Shown: positions 45,400 through 53,216 of the stretch, piece by piece
Layout: each line of letters opens with the position of its first letter
Numbering within the stretch: position 1 is the first letter of the stretch
DNA from: Massilia sp. YIM B02763
GTDB lineage: Bacteria; Pseudomonadota; Gammaproteobacteria; Burkholderiales; Burkholderiaceae_D
DNA: 64,000 nucleotides
Assembly: GCF_030412015.1 (NCBI RefSeq)
Contig: NZ_JASNRD010000006.1
Location: forward strand, 83,235-147,234
Direction of reading: 5' to 3'
The notes under the pieces: model-generated
Told to the model about the DNA's origin: nothing
Seen by the model: only the letters and a program-made list of their open reading frames with translations
The model's database searches: none
Program-made: the position numbers and the translations under genes

Positions 45400-45687
45400 T
45401 CAGATGCCCATGTTCGCCAGGATGTTGCCGAGCTGGCGCAGGGCCGGCTCCAGCGTCGGGTGCTTGGCCGCGAACTTGGCCGTGATCTCCTGGCTGCGCG
45501 AGGCCAGGCCATAGGTGTTGGCGTCGAGGTCTTCCTCGGCGCGGCGCTCCAGCAGGCGGTTGATGTCGCCGTCGAGCTGGCGCAGCAGCATCTGGAGTTC
45601 TTCGTCGACCTGGCCGCCGTTCTCGTTGAGGCTGCGGTGCAGGGTCTTCAGGTGCGCTTTCAGGGTGTCTTCGTTATCGGCTTGCAT
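45400..45687 (-). CDS. DUF4404 family protein
   Basis: A 95-residue, wholly helical, acidic protein matching DUF4404. Visible parts are KAHLKTLHRSLNENG, DEELQMLLRQLDGDINRLLE, and the C-terminal FAAKHPTLEPALRQLGNILANMGI. The heptad pattern suggests a short coiled coil. No function is known. It lies between ygiQ and the M3 peptidase, upstream of a family B repeat element. Confidence 0.85.
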   Translation of the reverse strand: MQADNEDTLKAHLKTLHRSLNENGGQVDEELQMLLRQLDGDINRLLERRAEEDLDANTYGLASRSQEITAKFAAKHPTLEPALRQLGNILANMGI

Positions 45688-45755
45688 GGCTTTCTCACTT
45701 CATGACGTTGTGACAAAGTTTAACCCCGATACGGCAAGATTGGCGCGCGGCCAAC

Positions 45756-45873
45756 CGTCGTCCCCGCGCAGGCGGGGAACCAAGCTGAAGTGCCGAAGTC
45801 GGATAACACGCATCACGGCGGACCGCGCGACTTCGGTTACGCGGCATGGGTCCCTGCCTGCGCAGGGACGACG
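45756..45873. repeat. Palindromic intergenic repeat, family B, long copy
   Basis: Left arm CGTCGTCCCCGCGCAGGCGG (from 45756) and right arm CTGCCTGCGCAGGGACGACG (to 45873) pair with few mismatches. Each arm contains an inner hairpin of the CCCGCGCAGGCGGG type. The 60-base centre differs from the copy at 17714-17818. It fills most of the gap between the DUF4404 gene and the M3 peptidase stop. Confidence 0.82.
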
Positions 45874-45899
45874 TTGGTTGATGCGTGCTCCGTACCGGC

Positions 45900-48014
45900 T
45901 TACTCGCCCGTCAACCCGCGGCGCTCCAGCAGCGGCTCGATCTTCGCATCGCGGCCGCGGAAGTTGCGGTACATCTCCATCGCATCCATGGTGCCGCCGC
46001 GCGACAGCAGCATTTGGCGGAAGCGGTCGCCGTTCTTGCGGGTCAGGCCGCCGTTTTCCTTGAACCATTCGACGGTGTCGGCGTCCAGCTTCTCGGCCCA
46101 CAGGTAGCCGTAGTAGCCGGCCGAATAGCCGCCCGAGAACACGTGCGAGAAGTAGGTCGTGCGGTAGCGCGGCGGGACCAGCGGGAAGTCGACGCCGGCG
46201 TCATGCAGGGCCTTGGCTTCGAAGCCCAGCACGTCGGTCGGGATCTGGTTCGCGCCCAGCTGGTGCCATTTCTGGTCCAGGATCGATGCGGCCAGGTATT
46301 CGGTGGTGCGGTAGCCCTCGTTGAACTTGGTCGATGCCTGCACCTTGTCCAGCAGCTCTTTCGGCATCGGCGCGCCGGTCTGGTAGTGCTTGGCGTAGTT
46401 GGCCAGCACTTCCGGCCAGGCCATCCACATCTCGTTGACCTGGGACGGGAACTCCACGTAGTCGCGCGGCACGCGGGTGCCCGAGAAGCGCGGGTACTTC
46501 ACGTTCGAGAACATGCCGTGCAGCGCATGGCCGAACTCGTGGAACATCGTGCGCACTTCGTCGTAGGTCAGCAGCGTCGGCTCGCCGGCGGCCGGCTTCG
46601 GGATGTTCAGGTGGTTGGCGATGACCGGGTGGGTGCCCAGCAGCGCGTTCTGGCCCACGTAGGCGTTCATCCAGGCGCCGCCGCGCTTGTTCGAGCGCGC
46701 ATACGGGTCGTGCAGGAAGATCGCCAGCTGCTTGCCGTCGGCATCGAACACGTCGAACACGCGCACGTCCGCGTCGTACACGGGCAGGTCCTTGCGCTCC
46801 TTGAAGGTGATGCCGTATTCCTTGGTGGCGGCGAAGAACACGCCGTCGATCAGCACGCGGTTGAATTCGAAGTACGGACGCAGCTGGTTCTGGTCGAAGG
46901 CGTAGCGCGCCTGGCGCACCTTGTCGCTATAAAAATTCCAGTCGTAGGCGGTGGCCTGGAACTTGCCGCCGTCGGCGTCGATGGCCTTCTGGATCTCGGC
47001 CGCTTCCTTCTTCGCGTTGTTCACGGCCGGCTTGGCGAATTCGGCCAGCAGGGAATTGACGGCGCCGGTGGTCTTGGCGGTCTGGTCTTCCAGCAGGTAG
47101 GCGGCATGGCTCGGGTAGCCCAGCAGCGCGGCGCGTTCGGCGCGCAGCTTGGCCAGTTCCAGCACCACGTTGCGGTTGTCGAACTCGCCGCCGTGGCTGC
47201 CGCGCGCCAGCGAGGTCGCCAGCAGCTTCTCGCGCGTCGCGCGGTTGGTCAGCACGGACAGGGGCGCCTGCTGGGTGGTGTTCACGACCGGGATCACGAA
47301 CTTGCCGTCCAGGCCGCGCTTCTTGGCCTCCGCGGCGGCGACGTCGATCGCCTTGTCCGACATGCCGGCCAGCTCCGCGCGGCTGTCCACGACCAGGGCC
47401 GACGCATTCGCTTCCTTCAGCACGTTCTGGCTGAACTGGGTCTGCAGGGCGGCGATCTTGCCGTTATACGCCTTCAGCTTTTCCTTGTCGGCGGCCGAGA
47501 GCTTGGCGCCGGCGCGCACGAAGTCGGTGTGGTAGCGCTCCAGCAGATAGGCCGATTCGGCGTCCAGCTTCAGCTGCGCGCGCTTGTCGTACAGCGCCTG
47601 GATGCGCTTGTAGAGCTTTTCGTTCAGGCGGATCTTGTCGCTGTGCGCGGCCAGCTTCGGCGCCAGGTCCTTGTCCAGCGCGTCCAGCGTCGGATTCGTG
47701 TTGGTGCCCACCAGGTTCGAGAACGTGGTCGAGACGCGGTTCAGCAGCTGGCCCGAACGCTCCATGGCGACGATGGTGTTGTCGAAGGTCGGCGCGCTCT
47801 TGCTGTTGGCGATGGCCTCGATTTCGCGCATGTGCTCGCGCATGCCTTCGTCGAACGCGGGCGCGAAGTCCTCGTTCTTGATCTTGTCGAATGCCGGGTA
47901 CTGGAACGGCAGGGTGCTCGGCTTGGCGAACGGGTTCGATGCCGGCAATGCGGCGTGGGCCAGGTTGGCGAAGGCCGCGGTAACGGCGATGGCCAGGAGG
48001 TGGGAACGGTTCAT
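45900..48014 (-). CDS. Secreted M3 family metallopeptidase (Dcp/oligopeptidase-like)
   Basis: A 704-residue zinc metallopeptidase. A signal peptide (MNRSHLLAIAVTAAFANLAHA) is followed by a large helical domain. The zinc motif is MFHEFGHALHGMF near residue 490, with the third ligand Glu in the following helix. Family blocks include PYARSNKRGGAWMNAYVGQ and the C-terminal FSGGYSAGYYGYLWAEKLDAD. M3 enzymes such as peptidyl-dipeptidase Dcp cleave short peptides; the signal sequence suggests a periplasmic enzyme. Length is typical. The ATG at 48014 is preceded by a GGAGAG site. Confidence 0.93.
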   Translation of the reverse strand: MNRSHLLAIAVTAAFANLAHAALPASNPFAKPSTLPFQYPAFDKIKNEDFAPAFDEGMREHMREIEAIANSKSAPTFDNTIVAMERSGQLLNRVSTTFSNLVGTNTNPTLDALDKDLAPKLAAHSDKIRLNEKLYKRIQALYDKRAQLKLDAESAYLLERYHTDFVRAGAKLSAADKEKLKAYNGKIAALQTQFSQNVLKEANASALVVDSRAELAGMSDKAIDVAAAEAKKRGLDGKFVIPVVNTTQQAPLSVLTNRATREKLLATSLARGSHGGEFDNRNVVLELAKLRAERAALLGYPSHAAYLLEDQTAKTTGAVNSLLAEFAKPAVNNAKKEAAEIQKAIDADGGKFQATAYDWNFYSDKVRQARYAFDQNQLRPYFEFNRVLIDGVFFAATKEYGITFKERKDLPVYDADVRVFDVFDADGKQLAIFLHDPYARSNKRGGAWMNAYVGQNALLGTHPVIANHLNIPKPAAGEPTLLTYDEVRTMFHEFGHALHGMFSNVKYPRFSGTRVPRDYVEFPSQVNEMWMAWPEVLANYAKHYQTGAPMPKELLDKVQASTKFNEGYRTTEYLAASILDQKWHQLGANQIPTDVLGFEAKALHDAGVDFPLVPPRYRTTYFSHVFSGGYSAGYYGYLWAEKLDADTVEWFKENGGLTRKNGDRFRQMLLSRGGTMDAMEMYRNFRGRDAKIEPLLERRGLTGE

Positions 48015-48112
48015 TCTGAAGCTCTCCGGGAGGGTTGGCGGACCAGGCCATGCGCGTGGCAGCCATGGTCTCTTCTTGTGCGGCGACGGCGACGTCGGCG
48101 GCTGAAAGAACA

Positions 48113-48133
48113 CCGCCGGGGATATCCCGGCGG
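48113..48133 (-). terminator. Possible terminator of the TMEM175 gene
   Basis: A perfect stem CCGCCGGG / CCCGGCGG with a GATAT loop. On the minus strand it is followed by a short T-rich stretch TGTTCTTTC. It lies about 95 bases after the TMEM175 stop; the T run is weak. Confidence 0.45.
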
Positions 48134-48227
48134 AAAGTTCGATCAAAATAATAGCAGGCTTACACCCGCGCCGGCACAAACCAATTGTTGCGTTTTATAT
48201 CAACAACCCATCATATTCCCGGAGTAT

Positions 48228-48815
48228 TTACGCCCCGTCGGCAGCGCCCAGGTGTCCTTCGATGCGCCGGTCCGGGATCAGCCACATGACGGCCACGACC
48301 GCATACGCGAGGAAACCGGCGCCCGGATGCGCGCACGAAGCGACGATGCCGGCCGTGTACAGCACGATCGACAGCTTGCCCTTGCGGTCGCGCCCCAGCG
48401 CCCGCGCCAGCGCGGCATTCTTCGGATGGTGGAACACGAGCGCCTTGACCAGCACCGCATAGGCGATCGCGCACATCACCAGCACGATGCCATAGGCGAC
48501 CGTCGGCCAGGTCTCGAAATGGTTCTCGCCCATCCAGGTGGTCACGAACGGGATCAGCGACAGCCAGAACAGCAGGTGCAGATTGGCCCACAGGATGCCG
48601 CCGCCGACCTCCTTCACGGCGTGCAGCAGGTGATGGTGGTTGGTCCAGTAGATGCCCACGTAGACGAAGCTCAGCACATAGCCCAGGAACACGGGCCAGA
48701 GCGGCAGCAGGTCGCGGAACTCGGCGCCGTGCGGCACCTTCAATTCCAGGACCATGATGGTGATGATGATGGCGATGACGCCGTCGCTGAAGGCTTCGAG
48801 CCGGGTTTTTCCCAT
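48228..48815 (-). CDS. TMEM175 family (DUF1211) potassium channel-like protein
   Basis: A 195-residue membrane protein with five to six segments. The first helix RLEAFSDGVIAIIITIMVLEL carries the FSDGV signature of bacterial TMEM175/DUF1211 channels, and GIYWTNHHHLLHAV is the usual second motif. Bacterial relatives form tetrameric, potassium-permeable leak channels. The start at 48815 overlaps no neighbour; the divergent glycosyltransferase promoter lies upstream. Confidence 0.87.
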   Translation of the reverse strand: MGKTRLEAFSDGVIAIIITIMVLELKVPHGAEFRDLLPLWPVFLGYVLSFVYVGIYWTNHHHLLHAVKEVGGGILWANLHLLFWLSLIPFVTTWMGENHFETWPTVAYGIVLVMCAIAYAVLVKALVFHHPKNAALARALGRDRKGKLSIVLYTAGIVASCAHPGAGFLAYAVVAVMWLIPDRRIEGHLGAADGA

Positions 48816-48962
48816 AGGTCACACTTGATGAAGAAGATCGTCGATGGTGGCCGCTTCGTCCCGGAAAAGCTTGGACGAGAACGCCCTCGTGCGCTCGCCG
48901 TCGCGCCGCCCGGCGAGAATAATATGTAAATATCTTGATGGCAACATGTCACGGGGAGCAGC

Positions 48963-48968
48963 TATAAT
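48963..48968 (+). promoter_or_regulatory. Probable -10 element of the glycosyltransferase operon
   Basis: A perfect TATAAT 37 bases upstream of the GT2 start. The best -35 candidate TTGATG (48935-48940) is 22 bases away, longer than ideal, so the promoter is only partly supported. Confidence 0.4.
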
Positions 48969-49005
48969 CCCCGGTCGAGCAATTGCTGAAGAAACGAACG
49001 GTTCC

Positions 49006-49995
49006 ATGAGCGCCCATCCCGACCTGCTATCCCCTTCCGGCCACGACCTGTCGTCCCACGCACCGCGTGTCGCCGTCATCGTGCCCTGCTATAACGAGGC
49101 GCTGACCATCGCCCAGCTCATCCGCGACTTCCGCGCCCACCTGCCGCATGCCCGCATCTATGTGTTCGATAATAATTCGACCGACGACACGGCCCGCGTC
49201 GCGCGCGAGGCGGGCGCGATCGTGCGGACCGTGACGATGCAGGGCAAGGGCAGCGTCGTGCGGCGCATGTTCGCCGACGTCGAGGCGGATGCCTACGTGA
49301 TGATCGACGGCGACGGCACCTACGATGCGGGCGCGGCGCCGCGCCTGGTCGACAAGCTGGTGCGCGAAAACCTCGACATGGTGGTGGGCTCGCGCGTGAG
49401 CACCGAGCAGGCCGCCTACCGCTTCGGCCACCGCGCCGGCAACACGATGCTCACCGGCTTCCTGTCCCTGATCTTCGGCCGCACCTTCACCGACATCCTG
49501 TCCGGCTACCGCGTGTTCTCGCGCCGCTACGTGAAATCGTTCGCGGCGCATTCGTCCGGCTTCGAGATCGAGACGGAGCTGACGGTCCACGCGCTGGAGC
49601 TGCGCATGCCTGTCGCCGAGGTGGAAACGGTGTACGGTTCGCGCCCGGAAGGCTCGGCCAGCAAGCTCAACACGTATCGCGACGGCGTGCGCATCCTGCT
49701 CACCATCCTGCGCCTGTTCAAGTCGGAAAAACCGCTGGGCTTCTATTCGATCGCCTTCGCCTTCTTCGCGCTGGCCTCGATCGACCTGGCGATCCCGCTG
49801 TTCGCCACTTACCTGGAAACGGGCCTGGTGCCGCGCCTGCCTACCGCCGTGCTGTGCATGGCGCTGATGCTGTTCGGGGTGGTGCTGCTCGCCTGCGGCA
49901 TCATCCTCGATGCCGTGACCAAGTCGCGCATCGAGCAGAAGCGGTTTTCCTATCTCGCCGTCCCCGCGTTCGACGCCGGCGGCAGGGATGCGTAA
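49006..49995 (+). CDS. Family 2 glycosyltransferase, DPMS/GtrB-like
   Basis: A 329-residue enzyme with a GT2 domain (about 20-230): VAVIVPCYNEALTIAQLI, the FDNNSTDDTA nucleotide-binding acidic block, the metal site IDGDGTYDAG, and VVGSRVSTEQ. Two membrane segments follow (about 245-310). This is the layout of enzymes that load a sugar onto a lipid carrier such as undecaprenyl phosphate. The ATG at 49006 is the first that gives the family start. The stop overlaps the GtrA-like gene by 8 bases. Confidence 0.9.
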   Translation: MSAHPDLLSPSGHDLSSHAPRVAVIVPCYNEALTIAQLIRDFRAHLPHARIYVFDNNSTDDTARVAREAGAIVRTVTMQGKGSVVRRMFADVEADAYVMIDGDGTYDAGAAPRLVDKLVRENLDMVVGSRVSTEQAAYRFGHRAGNTMLTGFLSLIFGRTFTDILSGYRVFSRRYVKSFAAHSSGFEIETELTVHALELRMPVAEVETVYGSRPEGSASKLNTYRDGVRILLTILRLFKSEKPLGFYSIAFAFFALASIDLAIPLFATYLETGLVPRLPTAVLCMALMLFGVVLLACGIILDAVTKSRIEQKRFSYLAVPAFDAGGRDA

Positions 49996-50374
49996 GGCCT
50001 CGCGCCAGCTGGGCAGCTTCGCGCTGGCCGGCGCCCTCGGCTTCGTCGTCGACGTCGGCGTGCTGTACGCCGCCATGGCGCTGGGCGCGGGCTGGATCGC
50101 GGGGCGCCTGCTGTCGTTCGTCGCGGCGGCCTATTCGACCTGGCGCTTCAACCGGCGCTTCACGTTCGCCGCCACAGCGTCTCCCTGGCGCGAATGGTGG
50201 CGCTACCTGGCCAGCATGACGGGCGGGATGCTGGTCAATTTTCTCGTCTACAGCCTGGCCTTGTCGCTGCTGCCGGCGGCGTGGTGGGCGCCCGGCCTGG
50301 CAGTGGGCTGCGGCTCCGTGGCCGGGCTGGCCGTCAATTTCGCCAGCGCCAAATTGTTCGTCTTCAAGTCCTGA
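49988..50374 (+). CDS. GtrA-family membrane protein
   Basis: A 128-residue protein with four membrane segments, matching the GtrA family: SFALAGALGFVVDVGVLYAAM, RLLSFVAAAYSTWRFNRRFTF, and VAGLAVNFASAKLFVFKS. GtrA proteins are proposed flippases for lipid-linked sugars. It overlaps the upstream glycosyltransferase by 8 bases and is 9 bases from the next gene, so all three form one operon. Confidence 0.9.
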   Translation: MRKASRQLGSFALAGALGFVVDVGVLYAAMALGAGWIAGRLLSFVAAAYSTWRFNRRFTFAATASPWREWWRYLASMTGGMLVNFLVYSLALSLLPAAWWAPGLAVGCGSVAGLAVNFASAKLFVFKS

Positions 50375-50383
50375 AAGATACTC

Positions 50384-52249
50384 ATGCGTTTCCTGAAGAA
50401 CCCCTTCGCCGCCATCGAACGCTGGTTCCAGCGCCGCACGGCCGTGCTGTCCCATCCGCGCGCGCCTTTCCTGGCCGCCTGCATCGTGCCCGTGCTGTTC
50501 GGCCTGCTGTCCGTCGGCCTGGGCCAGGACAACAACTGGGACTTGAAGAACTATCACTGGTACAACCCGCACGCCCTGCTGCACGGCCGCATCGATATCG
50601 ACATGGCGCCCGGCCAGTGGCAAAGCTATTTCAATCCGCTGCTCGACCTGCCCTACTACCTGCTCCATACCTTCCTGGCCCCGCAGGCGGTCGGCTTCGT
50701 GATGGGCTGGCTGCACGGCCTGAACTTCATCCTGGTGCTGGCCATCGGCCGCCGCGTGCTGGACGGACAGGCGGGCAACGCGCGCCTCGCCGTGCTGCTG
50801 GCCGCAGCCGGGACCTGCGGCGCCGGCTTCCTGTCGGAACTGGGCAATTCCATGGGCGACAACATGACGGCGCTGCTGACGCTGCTGTCGGTCTACCTCG
50901 TGCTGCGCGGCTGGGAACACATGGGGGCCTGGTCCGGGCGCGCGGCGGCCATCCTGCTGCTGTCGGGATTCGTCATGGGACTGGGCGCGGGCCTGAAGCC
51001 GACCAACGTGACCTATGCGGCCGGCCTGTGCCTGGCCCTGTTCGCCCTGCCGGCGTCATGGCGCATGCGCCTGGGCGCCGCGTTCGCGAGCGGCTGCGCG
51101 ATCGTCGTCGGCATGCTGGTCACCGCCGGCTGGTGGTGGCTGGCCATGTGGGAACGCTTCGGCAATCCATTGTTCCCGCAGTTTAACAATGTGTTCCGCA
51201 GTCCGCTGGCCCAGCAGATGGGCGTCATCGACAATTTCCACCTGCCGCGCAGCATGATGGAAACGCTGTTCTGGCCCTTCGTCTTCACCAAGGATTTCCT
51301 GCGCGTGTCGGAAATCGCCTTGACCCAGGTGATGCTGCCTGCCCTGTACGTGCTGGCGATCGTGTTCGCCTTCGTATGGCTGGCCGAGCGCGTCGCCGGC
51401 AGGCACGTCCACGCGGCGCTGGCGCCGCGCGCCCGCTTCCTGCTCGTGTTCGGCCTGGTCGCCTATCTGGCGTGGATGAAGATCTTCGGCATCTACCGCT
51501 ACCTGATCCCGCTGGAACTGCTGGCGCCGCTGATGGCCTGGGTGCTGGTGGCGCGCATCGTGCGGCCGCCGTACGCGGCACGCGCCGGCGGCTGGCTGGT
51601 CGCCGCGGGCGTGGCGGCGGCCTTCCCCTTCATGACCTGGGGCCATACCGGATGGGCGCCGGCCCCGTTCAGCGCCCGCCCGCCCGCGTTCGCCCAGCCC
51701 GCGTCCACCATCGTCTTCACGGCGCACGGACATCCGCCCATGGGCTGGCTGGCCACGTTCTTCCCGCCCGAGGTGCGCGTCATCGCGCTGGCCGGCGGGT
51801 TCCCGGAATCGCCCGCCTACCTGGAACGCATCCAGGGCGCCATCGCGCAGCGCCAGGGACCGCACTACCTCATGCTGGCCCTGGCCAAGAACGACAAGGA
51901 AAACAGCCTGCACCGCAAACAAGATATCGTCGACGCGCTCGGCCTGACGGCCAGCGCCGAGCAGTGCGCACGCCTGGACCGCGTGCTCAAGCGCGTGCGC
52001 TTCCAGGTCCAGGTGAAGCCGCTGGCCGCCCCGGGCCGCCAGTGCACGCTCGAACTGCAGCCGCGCTACGTGGTGGACCTGGCGGCCCAGGACCGCACGA
52101 TCCTGCAGACGGCGCGCGACAACCTGGACCGCTACGGCCTGGCGATCGACGAGGCCGGCTGCCGCAACTATCCGGCGGCGGTCGGGAGCGAGCCCCATCC
52201 GTTCCGGCTGTGCCCGGTGACCGTCAAGAGGCGCACGCCGGCGCCCTGA
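50384..52249 (+). CDS. Multi-pass membrane protein, probable GT-C type glycosyltransferase
   Basis: A 621-residue protein with about eleven membrane segments in residues 25-440 and a soluble C-terminal part (about 440-621). The first periplasmic loop after segment 1 contains DNNWDLKNYHWYNPHALLHG with acidic residues, as expected for a GT-C fold. No exact family was recognised. The gene follows gtrA by 9 bases. The position third in a GT2-GtrA-membrane-protein cluster suggests it moves the sugar from the lipid carrier to a final acceptor, probably a surface polysaccharide or lipid. That function is inferred. Confidence 0.7.
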   Translation: MRFLKNPFAAIERWFQRRTAVLSHPRAPFLAACIVPVLFGLLSVGLGQDNNWDLKNYHWYNPHALLHGRIDIDMAPGQWQSYFNPLLDLPYYLLHTFLAPQAVGFVMGWLHGLNFILVLAIGRRVLDGQAGNARLAVLLAAAGTCGAGFLSELGNSMGDNMTALLTLLSVYLVLRGWEHMGAWSGRAAAILLLSGFVMGLGAGLKPTNVTYAAGLCLALFALPASWRMRLGAAFASGCAIVVGMLVTAGWWWLAMWERFGNPLFPQFNNVFRSPLAQQMGVIDNFHLPRSMMETLFWPFVFTKDFLRVSEIALTQVMLPALYVLAIVFAFVWLAERVAGRHVHAALAPRARFLLVFGLVAYLAWMKIFGIYRYLIPLELLAPLMAWVLVARIVRPPYAARAGGWLVAAGVAAAFPFMTWGHTGWAPAPFSARPPAFAQPASTIVFTAHGHPPMGWLATFFPPEVRVIALAGGFPESPAYLERIQGAIAQRQGPHYLMLALAKNDKENSLHRKQDIVDALGLTASAEQCARLDRVLKRVRFQVQVKPLAAPGRQCTLELQPRYVVDLAAQDRTILQTARDNLDRYGLAIDEAGCRNYPAAVGSEPHPFRLCPVTVKRRTPAP

Positions 52250-52252
52250 TCC

Positions 52253-52834
52253 TCAGGCGCCTGGCGGCAGGAACAGGCCCGCGACGGTGGCGATCCAGGC
52301 CAGGCTGCCCACGGCGATCACGGCATAGTGGCGTTTCGTCAGCCGGTCGTTGCCGGCCCCGGCCGGGTCGCCGCACACCAGGTTGATCATGCGCTGGGCT
52401 TGCAACAGCGGCAGCAGGAGCGGGAACATGGCGGCGATCGAGACCAGGTCGCCGGCCGTGCCTTCCAGCGGCAGGTCGATGACGGCCGACAGGATCATCC
52501 ACACGACCATGAACGTGGCGGTCCAGCCGCTGTGCCAGGCGGCCACCGGCGGAAGGTGGCCCCCCTGGACCTTCACCTTGCGCAGCAGCGCATGCGTGAA
52601 AAACATCGGAAACACCGCGCGCGGTACCGGCCAGACCGTGGTGCCGAAACGCGATGCCTCGGGGTGCTTGCCCTTGTAGCAGGCCCAGTTCTTGTAGAAC
52701 CAGTAAAACGTGTACAGGGTGAACGTGGCCAGGTAGAGGATTGCCAGCTTGCGCTTGCTCACCACGTAAAAGGGCGGCGCGGCGGCGAGACGGGCCAGTG
52801 CTTCGTCGGAAGGCAGATTGCTGCTGGAAATCAT
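52253..52834 (-). CDS. Uncharacterised membrane protein
   Basis: A 193-residue protein with membrane segments at about 30-50, 115-135, 140-155 and 170-190. The N-terminal region FYVVSKRKLAILYLATFTLY, then TFYWFYKNWACYKG, is aromatic-rich. I do not recognise a named family. It is convergent with the membrane protein gene (4-base gap between stops) and not part of that operon. It could be a small integral membrane sensor or a transport accessory, but nothing supports a choice. Confidence 0.7.
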   Translation of the reverse strand: MISSSNLPSDEALARLAAAPPFYVVSKRKLAILYLATFTLYTFYWFYKNWACYKGKHPEASRFGTTVWPVPRAVFPMFFTHALLRKVKVQGGHLPPVAAWHSGWTATFMVVWMILSAVIDLPLEGTAGDLVSIAAMFPLLLPLLQAQRMINLVCGDPAGAGNDRLTKRHYAVIAVGSLAWIATVAGLFLPPGA

Positions 52835-52921
52835 CGGAATCGTGCGCGGGATCGTGCGTCGTTGCTCGGCAAGAATTGCACGATGCCCCAGCAGTGTCCA
52901 TTCGTCAACTGCCGGGCCCGA

Positions 52922-53125
52922 TCAGTAGTGGGGCGGCCGTTCGTTGACGGGCCCCTGGCCGGCGTCGCGCAGCGTACGCACGTGTTCGGCCAGCTTGGCG
53001 ACCATCGCTTCCAGCTGTTCGATGCGGCGCCCCTGCTCGTACACGGTGCGGTTGAGGGTATCGACCAGGTTTTCCTGGTCGGTCAGCTTGATTTCGATGT
53101 CGATGAAGCGGTTGTCGTCGCCCAT
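52922..53125 (-). CDS. slyX: SlyX family protein
   Basis: A 67-residue coiled-coil protein of the SlyX family: FIDIEIKLTDQENLVDTLNR, then TVYEQGRRIEQLEAMVAKLAEHV, ending in the conserved ERPPHY. The start at 53125 matches the family; the upstream ATG at 53158 would add an unrelated extension. The function of SlyX is unknown. The M10 protease terminator lies just upstream. Confidence 0.87.
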   Translation of the reverse strand: MGDDNRFIDIEIKLTDQENLVDTLNRTVYEQGRRIEQLEAMVAKLAEHVRTLRDAGQGPVNERPPHY

Positions 53126-53160
53126 GGCGGTTCCCGTGAAAGTACGCGCGGAGCGCAAAT

Positions 53161-53188
53161 GAAAAGAGCCGCATTATGCCTGCGGCTC
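53161..53188 (-). terminator. Terminator of the M10 protease gene
   Basis: A stem GAGCCGCA / TGCGGCTC with a 7-base loop, followed on the minus strand by TTTTCATTT. It lies 29 bases after the protease stop. Confidence 0.82.
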
Positions 53189-53216
53189 CTGGTCTTGCGT
53201 ACTGCCTGCCGAGAAA

